Source: Zygnema cylindricum
Lineage: Eukaryota > Streptophyta > Zygnematophyceae > Zygnematales > Zygnemataceae
DNA: 64,000 nucleotides
Direction: 5' to 3'
Assembly (NCBI GenBank): GCA_037447655.1
Contig: JBBHKE010001175.1
Span: 1-64,000 of the forward strand
Shown here: positions 11,773-22,056 of the stretch, piece by piece
Numbering within the stretch: the stretch's first letter is position 1
Layout: each line of letters opens with the position of its first letter
Program-made: the position numbers and the translations under genes
Notes under the pieces: generated by a model
The model's input: the letters and a program-made list of their open reading frames with translations, nothing else
Database searches by the model: none
What the model was told of the DNA's origin: nothing

Positions 11773-12045
11773 AATAACTCTACTTTGTCTGTTAAGTTTT
11801 CTTTTCCAATTTTGTGTTTTGATATTTTTTCTATTTTCCTTCGTTGTCTTTCTTTCTATTTTTAGTTATTTTTGGGAGTTACTTCTGACATATCATACCA
11901 CTGCGTAAGAGAGAAGGATCTTGCCTCGTCATCATTGGTGGAGTTGGCAGGCAGCAAATTTTTTGCCATTTCGAACAACAAAACCTTAAAAATGTAAGCA
12001 CCCTAAGAAAGTAAACAGATAGCAGGAAAGAGATAACGTTGGCGA
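11773..12045. other. unassigned flank of copia copy A
   Basis: AT-rich at first. From about 11985 down to 11880 the minus strand reads a short open stretch with no family I recognise. It is too short to call an exon. Confidence 0.4.
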
Positions 12046-13101
12046 TGTAGAAATTAATGGTCCGTTTAAAGTATTTTCTAGGTCTAAATAGAAATATAGA
12101 AAGAAGCCGAGGCAGTCTACCTCTAACTTCTCTCTCCAACTCTCAAACTTGTCGCAGTCACTGAGAAATTGGAGAGGAAGCTAGAGCCATGGCTACCTAG
12201 GCTATCCAGAGGTTTACGGGAAATATATATTAGTTAGGGGTTTATTTACTAAAAGGATATGTGTTGGCCACAGGATTTGATCCTGGTACCTGCCGGACAG
12301 CAAGCAGCCGGTAGCCGGTAGCCTTAGCCGTTAAGTCTTTAACTAGTGTTACGTACTATATGGTTTGATATTTAATTAAACATTACCAGGTGGGATAATT
12401 CATTTAACTGTAATTGTTTATGGGATACATAGATCCAGTAAGGTAAAAGTACGGATTACAGTACGGATAAGAAATCAATACCGCGCATTTATTTATTTAG
12501 CGAAATGAATACCGCGCATGTATTTATTACGGCTACAATCAAATGTGAATTAAATCGGATGGCCGGAATTAACGCCGAGATCGCGTAAGAGGATTTCGGC
12601 GGTTTTTGGTCATCGCCACATCAAATGACACGTGGCGGAATGACATTGGATCGCGGCATCTCCGAGGATTAAGGGAGCGAATCCGGATATACCACGTGTC
12701 GTCATTTAGGCCATGCCGTATAGTGTCCGTACAAAAAGTACACCGGCAGCTGTACTTTTGTGTACGAAAGTGTAATCCGATTGGCTTCGTACATCAGTAG
12801 ATAGAGTCTGTGAGAGAGATAGGACTTAGAAAAATTAGGAGATAGGATCCTCTCTCCCAGAGAGCTTTTGTACAAAAGATCAACTTTGACCCTCCATAAC
12901 ATACTGCTCAGGGGAGCAAATTCAGAGATTCTTTTTGCTATCGACTCAGGGGAGTCTTGCCTTTACAGGGATAAAGGTGGTCAGAGTTATTGTTTGCCAG
13001 GATGGCAGTTGTTCTTGCTGAAACACAAAGGGGTCAGGGTTATCGTAGAGGCTTCTTGGAAAGAGTCCACTCTGAGGACTTATGGAGGTCTCAGAGTTTC
13101 A
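12046..13101 (+). repeat. 5' LTR of copia copy A
   Basis: 1056 bases. It contains a CAGGATTTGATCCTG palindrome at 12271-12285 that reads as a tRNA T-arm in antisense. There is a pair of G-box/ABRE-like sites in opposite orientation (ACACGTGGC 12628-12636, CCACGTGTC 12692-12700), and a diverged TATA position near 12870 (TACAAAAG, which is TATAAAAG in related solo LTR I). An ATG at 13082 opens gag 20 bases before the LTR end. Same family as the LTRs at 17454, 21002 and 26404. Confidence 0.95.
12628..12700 (+). promoter_or_regulatory. paired G-box/ABRE-like sites in LTR A
   Basis: ACACGTGGC at 12628-12636 and the inverted CCACGTGTC at 12692-12700. CACGTG cores followed by GC match the plant ABRE/G-box bound by bZIP factors. 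The pair is kept in the 3' LTR (18036-18044 and 18100-18108), and the first site is kept in solo LTR I (57417-57425). In copy C the first site reads CATGTGGC and is lost. Role in expression is inferred. Confidence 0.5.
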
Positions 13102-16100
13102 GGTTATGGGCCCACCTTCTAGGGTACCAATCTTTAATGGAACTGGCTTCATATACTGGGTAAGTATGATGATAGGAGCTCTATATGAAAAAAAGGTTTT
13201 GGGGGATAGTGAGTGGATGGTTGGGGCGTCCATCAAGTCTTGGAATCCCTCCAGGGTTTGGAGGAAGCATATTCACCAGGAAAGAGGATTCACCTTCAAC
13301 GGGGGAAACAAAGGAAAGAGAGGTGGTGGACAAAGGAAAGGAGAAGGAGACGACCACACCAATAGCAACTGGTTCGGCATTCATGTCACCTATTCCGAGG
13401 AACGAGGAGAATGATACTGAAACCTGGGACTTCAACAATATGGCGCAAAGCACTTCATCCTACGCCATCTCACTTAAGGACTTGCATGTCCTCATTTGCA
13501 GTTAGAAAGGGCATCCGATCTTTGGATGGCTCTTATAGAGATGTACCGAAGTGGTACGATTCAGCAACAACAGTTGGCTGATCAGAAAGTTAAGGAGTAT
13601 GTATACAAAGGGGGAAATATGTTGGATTTTTGCAATGAGCTTGCTACACTCTTCATGGAGCTACAGAGTGCGGGAAAAGATTTTAGTGAAAAAGAAAAGG
13701 TTAACTGTTTACTGATGAAGTTACCTGATGAGTTCGTGAACATAGTTTACCGTGTGCAGGACTTGCCGGACTCAAGGTGGATTTGGAACTCAGTGGTAGG
13801 GATGATTCTCATTCGGGAGTATATAATTGAGATCAGAAGGGGAGGAAAGAGTGGCCAAGCCTTGGCAACTGCGACCGATTGGAGGAACAAGGCTTCTCGG
13901 AAACCGGTCAAAAACTAGGGGGGGACGGAGCAGAAAAATCAGATCGACGAGTTTGGACCAAGGGCTCCCAAAAGTTTATGTCATTTTTGTAAGAAACCTG
14001 GGAACTATATGGCAGAGTGCACTAAGCTAACTGAGCTTCGGTTAAAGGAGGGGCAGACCGGTGGTACCCCGAGAAGAAAGAAAAAGGCCCTTGTGACACA
14101 GGTACATGAGGCGGAATACGAGGACGAGAACGATGAGCTCTTTTTAGATGAGGAGTTGGAGGCAAAAAACGAGGTCGAAATTCCACGAAGGAAGAAAAGT
14201 GCTTACGGTGGATTGAAAGGTGAAGCAAGTTGGATTGTAGATTCAGGTGCCTCCATGCACATGTGTAAGGATAGGCACCTGTTCACTAAGATAAGAAAGA
14301 TTCCCACCGTAGAGATAGAGTACGGGGTTGGGAGGATAGTCACCACTACTTTTGTAGGATCGGTAGATCTGAAAGTGTTAGTAGAAGGAAAGACATCCAT
14401 ATTAACATTCTCCGATGTATTGTTTATTCCGGAGCTAAACAAAAATCGTATCTCTACATCAGTATTAGATGATAAGGGTTTTTTCACTAGCACTAGGGAA
14501 GGAGTCTTTACTGCTAGTTTTGAGGAGGATGTCTATTTCATTGCTGAGAAAGGTAGCCATGGGATGTTTAGGCTGATCTTAAGCAATGAAACGAAGAAAC
14601 TTTATTATGCTGGTGTTCATGATATTATGGTGTGGCATAAGAGGCTTGGGCATGTGAATCTAGATAAGTTAACAGAGATGAAAAAGATGGGAGTGGTGGA
14701 AGGGATTCAGTTCAGTGAGAGTGATGATATAAGTGATTGTAGTGGATGTGCTCAAGGTAAAGCACACAGATTACCCTTTCCTAAATCAGCCACCTATAAG
14801 GGAGAAAAAATTCTAGATCTAGTACACACAGATATTTGGGGACCGGCTAAAGTGCCCTCACCGGGGGGGAAGAGATTTATGATGACTATAACTGATGATT
14901 GGTCTCGGTATTCCCAGGTATATTTTTTGAAAAACAAGTCCGAAGCTGAGGATTGTTTTAGACAATATAAAGCATGGAGCGAAAAACTCCATGAAACTCC
15001 AATCAAGAGAGTAAGGAGTGACAATGGTGGAGAGTATACTTCTAACCAGTTTGAGGATTTTCTGAGGGAAGATGGGGTCCAACACCAAAAGACAGTTCCA
15101 AAAAATCCGGAACAGAATGGGGTAGCTGAAAGGTTAAATAGAACACTAAGAGATAGTGCTAGAAGTATGTTGTCAAATAAAAGGATAGGAAAAAGGTTTT
15201 CGGCAAAAGCAATGAACCATGTTAATTACCTCAAAAATAGAGTTCTTACTTCAGCTGTAAAAGATCAAACACCTTACGAGAGATGGACAGGCCGGAAACC
15301 AGACATATCTCACTTAAAGGTTTTCGGCAGTCAAGTATTCAGTCTAGATACAGATCGGTCCAATTGGAAGCTAGATCCTAAAGGAAAACCGGGATACTTA
15401 TTAGGATATGATGAGGATGTTAAAGGATATAGAGTTTACGATCTAAAAAGGTAAGATATAATCTTAGTAAAGCAACTAGTAGTTATGGATGAAGGAAAGT
15501 ATGTGGATCCCTTCAAGTATACAAAGTTAGTAAAAATCAGATTTGAGTGAGAAAATTCCGATGACTTTGAGCTTCTTAACTATCCAGGTTTTAGAGAATA
15601 TGACATTCTTGCAGCTACAAATCAGACAGAAAAGGACTCGGCTGTGGAAACTCCAGTGACAACTCTACCCGAAGCGCAAGACGTTGTGAAAATTGATTCG
15701 GGATCAAGAGATACGGGAGAAGCCGAGTTTGTTCAAAAGAATCCACGAGAACCATCTATTCCGGCCTCAAATTTTGAGGGGGGAAAGAGAAGTAAAAAAA
15801 GATTGCAAGAAAAACAGGTTAATAACAAGGTAACTAAACTATCTCATCAAGATGAACCTCAGACTCATGGAGAGCCGATGACTTGTCCAGAAAAGAAACC
15901 AGTGGAAGACAGCCATCAATGAGGAGATGGCCTCATTATGGCAGCCGATACTTGGGAGCTGGTGGATTGTCCACCTAACCGAAAACCAATCGGTTGTAAG
16001 TGGGTTTTCAAATTAAAACTGAACCCAGATAACACAATCCAGCGCTACAAGGCCTGACTAGTGGCAAAGGGATTTGCACAAAAGGAGGGAATTGACTACG

Positions 16101-17436
16101 AGGAAACCTTTGCCCCGGTGGTTAGATTTCCCTCCGTCCGCATACTTCTCAGCCTGGCAGCAGCGGAAGATATGGAAGTGCACCAGATGGACATCAAAAC
16201 AGCCTTTTTGCATGGAGAATTGGAAGAGGAGATCTTCATGCGACAACCCGAAGGGTTTGTGGAGGAAGGAGAGGAGAGTAAGGTATGCCGGCTGATTAAA
16301 TCTCTTTATGGTTTGAAACAGGCGCCTCGACAGTGGAATAAGAAACTTGATGAGTTTCTTACCGGTCAGGGATATATCTGGATCAGCTCAGATCACTCAA
16401 TCTATGTTTTGGAAGATGAGGAAGGTTAAATATTTTATTTCAATTTATGTTGATAATTTGCTTGTTTTAAGTAAATCAATGGAAAAAATTAATAAACTGA
16501 AAACCGATCTTAAGGGGAGATTTGAAATGAAGGATATGGGGGAAGCAAAATATATTTTGGGAATTCAAGTAGAGAGACCGAAAAAGAAAGATTATAAGAT
16601 TGACTCAAAAGGAAGCAATAGGGAACATGCTTAAACTATTTCAGATGGATAAAGCTAATAGTTGTACAACTCCAATGGAGTTGAAGAAGGGAAGTGAGGG
16701 GAGTGAGGAAGAAGGAGTCATAGTCTTAGACGAGGAATTATCTCCTGAAGAACAAAAGTTCATGCAGACTATTCCTTACAGGCAAGTAGTGGGAAGTCTA
16801 ATCTATTTTATGAATTGTACCCGGCCGGATTTAGCTGCAGCTGTCGGAGTGCTGAGTAGAAGTCTAACTGCTCCCACTAAGAGGGATTGGGAGGCAGCTA
16901 ATAGAGTCCTTAGATATTTGATAGGAACTAGGGATCTATGGTTGCATTTGGGTGGGGAGAATACTGACATCACTACTTGGAGTGATGCCAGTTATAGTGA
17001 TGCTTCGATGAGGAGATGCACTTCTCGATATGTATTATATGTGGGTGATGGGGTTTGCTGTTGGAGTAGCAAACAACAAAAGGTTAAGGCTCAGTCCACC
17101 ACGGAGGCAGAGTATATAGCCTCTTGCTCTGCTGTAAAAGAATTGATGTGGGTCAAGTCTTTGCTTGGTGAGCTTGGTCACCTTAATAGTGGTGTGCATA
17201 ATTTTTTTTGTGATAATCAGGCAGCAATCGCTATTTCTGCCAATCCTAAACATCATTTTAAAGCCAAACACATGGACATGAGACTCAACTTTGTTAGAGA
17301 GAAAGTAGAAAAAAAAATAATCAGTTTAGAGTACCGACCAGATAGTGAGATGGTAGCAGATATGATGACCAAACCTGTGCCTTCTCATAAGCTAATTTTT
17401 CTCCAGGGAGAAGTGTGGTCTGAAATTAAAGATTGA
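13082..17436 (+). pseudogene. copia gag-pol polyprotein, copy A (broken)
   Basis: Starts at the ATG inside the LTR (MEVSEF...). The gag holds a CX2CX4HX4C zinc knuckle near 13977-14019 whose His is Asn here. Protease WIVDSGAS lies near 14230, and the GAG-pre-integrase WHKRLGH near 14635. The integrase core has HTDIWGP, RSDNGGEY and a catalytic-type Glu in GVAERLNR (14820-15135). RT has MDIKTAFLHGELEEEIFM (16190-16240), and RNase H has TTWSDAS, STTEAEY and CDNQAAI (16975-17230). Breaks against copies B and C: an extra A near 13190, a lost base near 13443, TAG at 13916, TAA at 15452, TGA near 15548, shifts near 15895-15940, TGA near 16054, TAA near 16427 and a shift near 16580. The RT active site reads YVDN (16446-16457) instead of YVDD. 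Confidence 0.9.
13102..13116 (+). promoter_or_regulatory. primer-binding site, initiator-tRNA anticodon-arm type
   Basis: GGTTATGGGCCCACC directly follows the LTR. It is complementary to the anticodon arm of initiator Met tRNA, including CAU, not to the tRNA 3' end. From memory this agrees with all 15 bases of the plant sequence. Drosophila copia is known to prime with an internally cleaved half-molecule of this tRNA. The site lies inside the gag reading frame and even holds a second ATG. Confidence 0.8.
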
Positions 17437-17453
17437 CTAGAAAATAAGGGGAG

Positions 17454-18506
17454 TGTAGAAATTAATGGTCGGTTTAAAGTATTTTCTAGGACTAGATTGA
17501 AATATAGAAAGAAGCCGAGGTAGTCTACCTCTAATTTCTCTCTCCAACTCTCAAACTTGTCGCATTCACTGAGAAATTGGAGAGGAAGCTAGAGCTATGG
17601 CTACCTAGGCTATCCAGAGGTTTACGAGAAATATACATTTGTTAGGGGTTTATTTACTAAACGGATATGTGCCGGCCACAGGATTTGATCCTGGTACCTG
17701 CTGGACGGAAAACTGCTGGTAGCCGATAGCCTTAGCCGTTAAGTCTTTAACTAGTGTTACATACTATATGGTTTGATATTTGATTAAACATTACCAGGTA
17801 GGATAATTCATTTAACTGTAATTGTTTACGGGATACATAGATCCAGTAATGTAAAAGTACGGATTACGGTACAGATAAGAAATCAATACCGCGCATTTAT
17901 TTATTTAGTAAAACGAATTCCGCGCATGTATTTATTACGGCTACGATTAAATGTGAATTTAATCGGACCGCCGGAATTAACGCCGAGATCGCGAAAGAGG
18001 ATTTCGGCGGTTTTTGGTCATCGCCACATCGGATGACACGTGGCGGAATGACATTGGATCGCGGCATCTCCGAAGATTAAGGGAGCGAATTCCGATATAC
18101 CACGTGTCGTCATTTAAGCCATGTCGTAAAGTGTCCGTACAGAAAGTACACCGGCAGCCGTACTGTTGTGTACGGAAGTGTAATCCGATGGCCTCCGTAC
18201 ATCAATAGATAGAGTCTGTGAGAGAGATAGGACTTAGAAAAATTAGGAGATAGGATCCTCTCTTCAGAGAGCTTTTGTACAAAAGGTCAACTTTGACCCT
18301 CCGTAACTTACTGCTCAGGGGAGCAAATTCAGATATTCTTTTTGCTATGACTCAAGGGAGTCTTGCCTTTACGGGGTGAAGGTGGTTAGAGTTATTGTCT
18401 GCCAGGGTGGCACTTGTTCTTGCTGAAACACAAAGGGGTCAGGGTTATCCTAGAGGCTTCTTAGAAGCTGTCCACTCTGAGGACTTATGGAGGTCTCACA
18501 GTTTCA
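17454..18506 (+). repeat. 3' LTR of copia copy A
   Basis: 1053 bases beginning TGTAGAAATT after the purine tract AAAATAAGGGGAG (17441-17453). It keeps the T-arm-like palindrome (17679-17693), the paired ACGTG sites and the terminal ATG. The next bases (GGAGG) do not repeat the left flank. Confidence 0.95.
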
Positions 18507-19411
18507 GGAGGCGTGGAGTCTAAGGCAGTGAAAAAAGAAGTGAGACTTTCACAGATCCCTGCTTAAAAATTGGAGAGATTTTGCGGATGGCGGCGCAGTC
18601 AAGGTGGAGGTGGTTGTCAGATTCCAAAGGGAACAAACAAAAAAATAGACCGATTGTGATTGGACAAAGAAAGAATAACTGTGATTGGTCCAAGAATATT
18701 ACATTTTGTGTGGTTTGCCCGCATTTGGCGTTACCTCACGACATATATCACCCACGCCAAAATTATTACATTTTTGCCAAAATTATTGCTGTAAATTTAT
18801 TACATTTTTGTCAATATGGTTACTCCATTTCATGTGCCATCATGGTAAAAATCCCATATTACATTTAAAAGTTACTCCTTTCAAGGGTCATTTTGGTAAG
18901 TCGTGTTTTATTTAGAATTATTATTTACGCTAAAACAGGCGCAGTCCTATATTAGAATACATTTTTCATGAAATTGGTGCGAAGTTCCTTATTTTAACCG
19001 AATACGCGGAACGTCGAACAATAGTTACAAAGCTGTTACGGAAATAAAGCCAAACACGTATTTTTGCCGTTGTACTATAATCTTTTAGCAAGGATATTAA
19101 GGTAAATGTTCACACTGACGACGATGCTGTCGACGGACGAGAGTTGTGCGAACGACTTTTTTTCGATGTGATTTAGTCTTTTGTTTATTGCGATTTCACA
19201 TGCGACCGTGACTCTTTTAAATCATCAAAATGTACCCATTCACTTAGAAAGTACAATTCTGCACGGTCGGACGTCGTCCGTACTCCACACTATTTAAAAC
19301 GAACCTATATTAGAATGTTGTTATGCTAATTAAACCTTACCTTAAATAGCATAATGAAAAGATTAGAATCTTTTACTCTATTTGATGTTATAGAGTCGAA
19401 ATTTCGAGCGA
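18507..19411. other. no gene seen
   Basis: Unassigned flank of copy A. It contains a short internal duplication around TTATTACATTTTTG (about 18760-18815). Frames are short and unremarkable. Confidence 0.5.
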
Positions 19412-19450
19412 CCGAATTAGAGTAATTTACTCTAATTACGATTCGCGGTG
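19412..19450. mobile_element. right end of a TA-flanked MITE (fragment)
   Basis: Ends ATTACGATTCGCGGTG followed by TA, which is the right terminus of the MITE family seen at 2892-3108. An AGAGTAATTTACTCT palindrome lies just inside. I cannot find a matching left terminus, so the copy is partial and its left limit is unknown. Confidence 0.5.
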
Positions 19451-19635
19451 TACCTTACGATTACGACTCGATCGCCTTGTTCCCCTTGTTCACGTGTCCG
19501 ATTATTTTCGGGCGCCAATCGGAGGCATATTCCTTTCCATTCCATCGCAACCGTCGGATTTATGTCCCTACAAGTGTGCACTGAGAAATGACGTTGACGA
19601 TACCGATACACGGTGTTCTGTACTGTAGGCTTGTA

Positions 19636-20174
19636 CACCGCGCATCGTTATTAGTGTCAAGGTCACTATTTTGGGTTCTTAAAATTTTGATTTTTTTCCA
19701 AAAATAGTATACGTGATTTTAATTTTTCCTTGACGTTAATTGAGGTTCCGTACAAATTAGCGTACAGAACGAAAGTACATTAATATGTAAATAGTGTGGT
19801 GTACGGTCGATGTCAGACCGTACATAAATGTACCTTTTTAAGTGAAAATTTTACAAAAAATGAATTAAATCGGACGCGTTCGCATAGGAACGTGCGCTAA
19901 AAAAACGGGATTGGTCTGACATGTAAATAAGTCTGACATGTACGGATATTTAAATTTCACTACGGTGTACGATTTTTAATATTTTGTACGGATACATATA
20001 ATAATGTATATAATCGTACAGAAAATTTTCCATTTTTGCTGTTCCAAATTAGCGTTAACACTGAAATTAGAATAAACCTTTTTTATTTTAATTTTCAAAT
20101 TCTTTATTAGAGTCAATGACGGTATATTTACTTACACACTATTTAAACTTTGACACTAATAACGATGCGCGGTG
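19636..20174. mobile_element. TA-flanked MITE, copy 2 (539 bp)
   Basis: The left terminus CACCGCGCATCGTTATTAG continues GTGTCAA. The right terminus is its perfect reverse complement over 25 bases. With the TA target dinucleotides (19634-19635, 20175-20176) the match is 27 bases. The interior is non-coding with many GTAC words. Copy 3 at 61247-61561 aligns along its first ~315 bases. Confidence 0.85.
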
Positions 20175-20195
20175 TAGTGTTGGGTATCGAGGACC

Positions 20196-20352
20196 GTTTG
20201 CCGATATTCGATATATATTAATTTCAGGTACCCGATAATCGATATATCACTTCGATATATCGAATTTCAAATCATCGCGATATATTGCCGATATATCGCC
20301 AATATATCGTATCGTCAATATATCGAAGCTAAAAAAAAAAAAAAAAAAAAAA
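20196..20352. repeat. CGATATATCG-rich low-complexity DNA and poly-A
   Basis: Self-complementary words (CGATATATCG, ATATATCG) repeat irregularly from 20196 to 20330, followed by a run of A up to the gap. Palindromic microsatellites and homopolymers commonly break assemblies, which probably explains the adjacent N-run. Confidence 0.8.
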
Positions 20353-20362
20353 NNNNNNNNNN
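20353..20362. other. assembly gap (10 N)
   Basis: Ten unknown bases between a poly-A run and unrelated GCACTTTAAACC sequence. Ten is likely a placeholder length. Sequences on the two sides need not be adjacent in the genome. Confidence 0.99.
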
Positions 20363-20458
20363 GCACTTTAAACCACGCGTGCGCTGCAAAGCACGCATAT
20401 ATAAACGCACGAAACGTCGCGTGCGCACCAAATTTCACGTACGCACAAAACTAAATCT

Positions 20459-20857
20459 TCAAAAACAACAGTTTCCTCCTAAACTCTCAGGTTTAACATC
20501 GCCGCATAGATAAACGTGTACCTTTTCAAGTGGGTGAGTTGACCGAAAATTTGCGTCCTTATTAGGATGGGGTTTGCGGATCTGACGCCCTTGACTACAT
20601 CCGTCACAACCGTTGACTTTTTCTCCTGACGTCAGATCTAAGACGCGCGTGCAACCGGCTTTGATCATACATTTCAAATTTTGTTCTGACATGTAGCACA
20701 TCCGATGGTGCCATAGCGTCAGATCTCCTTTAATTTCGGTGATCTGTCCAATGATGCTGTCATCATGACGATTTGACTTTGGACGCTTCCATAAAAGACA
20801 ACTATAGAAGGCGTTAGAATTTAAGGTTAGGCTGCACGATTTAGGGTTAGGCTGCAT
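20459..20857 (-). pseudogene. copia fragment: GAG-pre-integrase and integrase start
   Basis: The minus-strand frame of 132 codons includes LTLWHHRMCYMSEQNLKCM, then CDGCSQGRQIRKPHP and a diverged HPLEKVHVYLCGDVKPESLGG. This is the GAG-pre-integrase zinc segment followed by the first catalytic block of integrase (normally LVHSDVCGP; the catalytic Asp is replaced here). It stops abruptly at GGNCCF. No protease, RT or LTR is attached. A different copia lineage from copies A-C and D. Confidence 0.75.
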
Positions 20858-20935
20858 GATTTAGGGTTAGGCTGTAGGATTTAAAGTTAGGTTGTAAGAT
20901 TTAGGGTTAGGCTATAGGATTTAAGAATAAGCCGT
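20815..20935. repeat. telomere-like GATTTAGGGTTAGGCTG tandem
   Basis: About five imperfect units of roughly 21 bases carrying TTTAGGGTTAGG or variants (TTTAAGGTTAGG, TTTAAAGTTAGG). TTTAGGG is the common plant telomeric word. The repeat overlaps the start of the copia fragment at 20857. Confidence 0.75.
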
Positions 20936-21001
20936 AAAAATTAGCTGTAGGTTTAAACACTAGATACGTTAAAACGTAAATTCGGAACATATGGTTAAAA
21001 C

Positions 21002-22056
21002 TGTAGAAATTAAAGGTCCATTTAAAGTATTTTGTTGGTCTAAATAGAAATATAGAAAGAAGCCGAGGCAGTCTACCTCTAACTTCTCTCTCCAACTCTC
21101 AAACTTGTCGTAGTCACTGAGAAATTGGAGAGGGAGCTACAACCATGGCTACCTACGCTATTCATAGGTTTACGAGAAATATATATTAGTTAGGGGTTTA
21201 TTTACTAAAAGGTTTGTGCCGGCCACAGGATTTCATCCTAGTACCTACCGGACGGCAAACAACCAGTAGTCGGTAGCCTTAGCAGTTAAGTCTTTAACTA
21301 GTGATACGTACTATATGGATTGATATTCAATTAAACATTATCAGGTAGGATAATTCATTTAACTGTAACTGTTTACGGTAAACGTAGATCCAGTAATGTA
21401 CCAGTACGGATTATGGTACGGATAAGAAACCAATACCGCGCATTTATTTCTAAACTGGAACGAATACCGCGCATGTATTTATTACGGCTAGGATTAAATG
21501 TGAATTTAATCGGACGGCTAGAATTAACGCTGAGATCGCGGAAGAGGATTTTGACGGTTTTTGGTCATCGCCACATCGAATGACACGTGACGGAATGACA
21601 TTGGATCGCGGCATCTCCGAGGATTAAAGGAGCGAATTCGGACATACCACGTGCCGACATTTAGGCCATGTCGTACATTGTTCGTACAGAAAGTACATCG
21701 GCAACTGTACTTTTGTGAACGGAATTGTAATCTGATTGGCTCCGTACATCAGTAGATAGAGTCTGTGAGAGAGATAGGACTTAGAAAAATTAGGAGATAA
21801 GACACTCTCTCCCAGAGAGCTTCTTTACAAAAGGTCAACTTTGACCCTCCATAACTTATTGCTCAGGGGAGCAAATTCAGAGATTCTTTTTGCTATCGAC
21901 TCAAGGGAGACTTGTCTTTACAGGGGTGAAGTTGGTCAGAGTAATTGTATGCCAGGGTGGCAGTTATTTTTGCTGAAACACAAAAGGTTCAGGGTTAATC
22001 CAGAGGCTTCTTGGAAACTGTCCGCTCTGAGGACTTATGGAGGTCTCAGAGTTTCA
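21002..22056 (+). repeat. 5' LTR of copia copy B
   Basis: 1055 bases, TGTAGAAATT to GTTTCA, collinear with the copy A LTR throughout. The terminal ATG is at 22037. One half of the paired ACGTG sites is altered (ACACGTGAC), and the second reads CCACGTGCC. Confidence 0.95.

Larger units (their letters stand above)
12046..18506 (+). mobile_element. Ty1/copia retrotransposon, copy A (two LTRs)
   Basis: A complete-length but dead copia element: 5' LTR 12046-13101, primer site 13102-13116, gag-pol 13082-17436, polypurine tract about 17441-17453, 3' LTR 17454-18506. The LTRs begin TGTAGAAATT and end GTTTCA (TG...CA). Over their first ~235 bases I count about 14 differences (roughly 6%), so the insertion is not recent. 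The 5-base flanks (GGCGA and GGAGG) do not match, so no target duplication is seen. The ends may have been exchanged by recombination or have mutated. Order protease, integrase, RT, RNase H defines copia. Confidence 0.95.

Noticed and set aside
11879-12139. Minus-strand 86-codon frame, or a short exon, before copy A
   Set aside because: Half of it lies in the LTR of copy A and the rest has no recognised family or splice support.
13185-13505. Alternative gag-overlapping frames in copies A-C
   Set aside because: They are shadows or frameshifted parts of gag. Comparison of the three copies shows which frame is ancestral.
12046-18506. Copy A as an active retrotransposon
   Set aside because: At least eight frame breaks, YVDN in place of YVDD, a damaged zinc knuckle and about 6% LTR difference.
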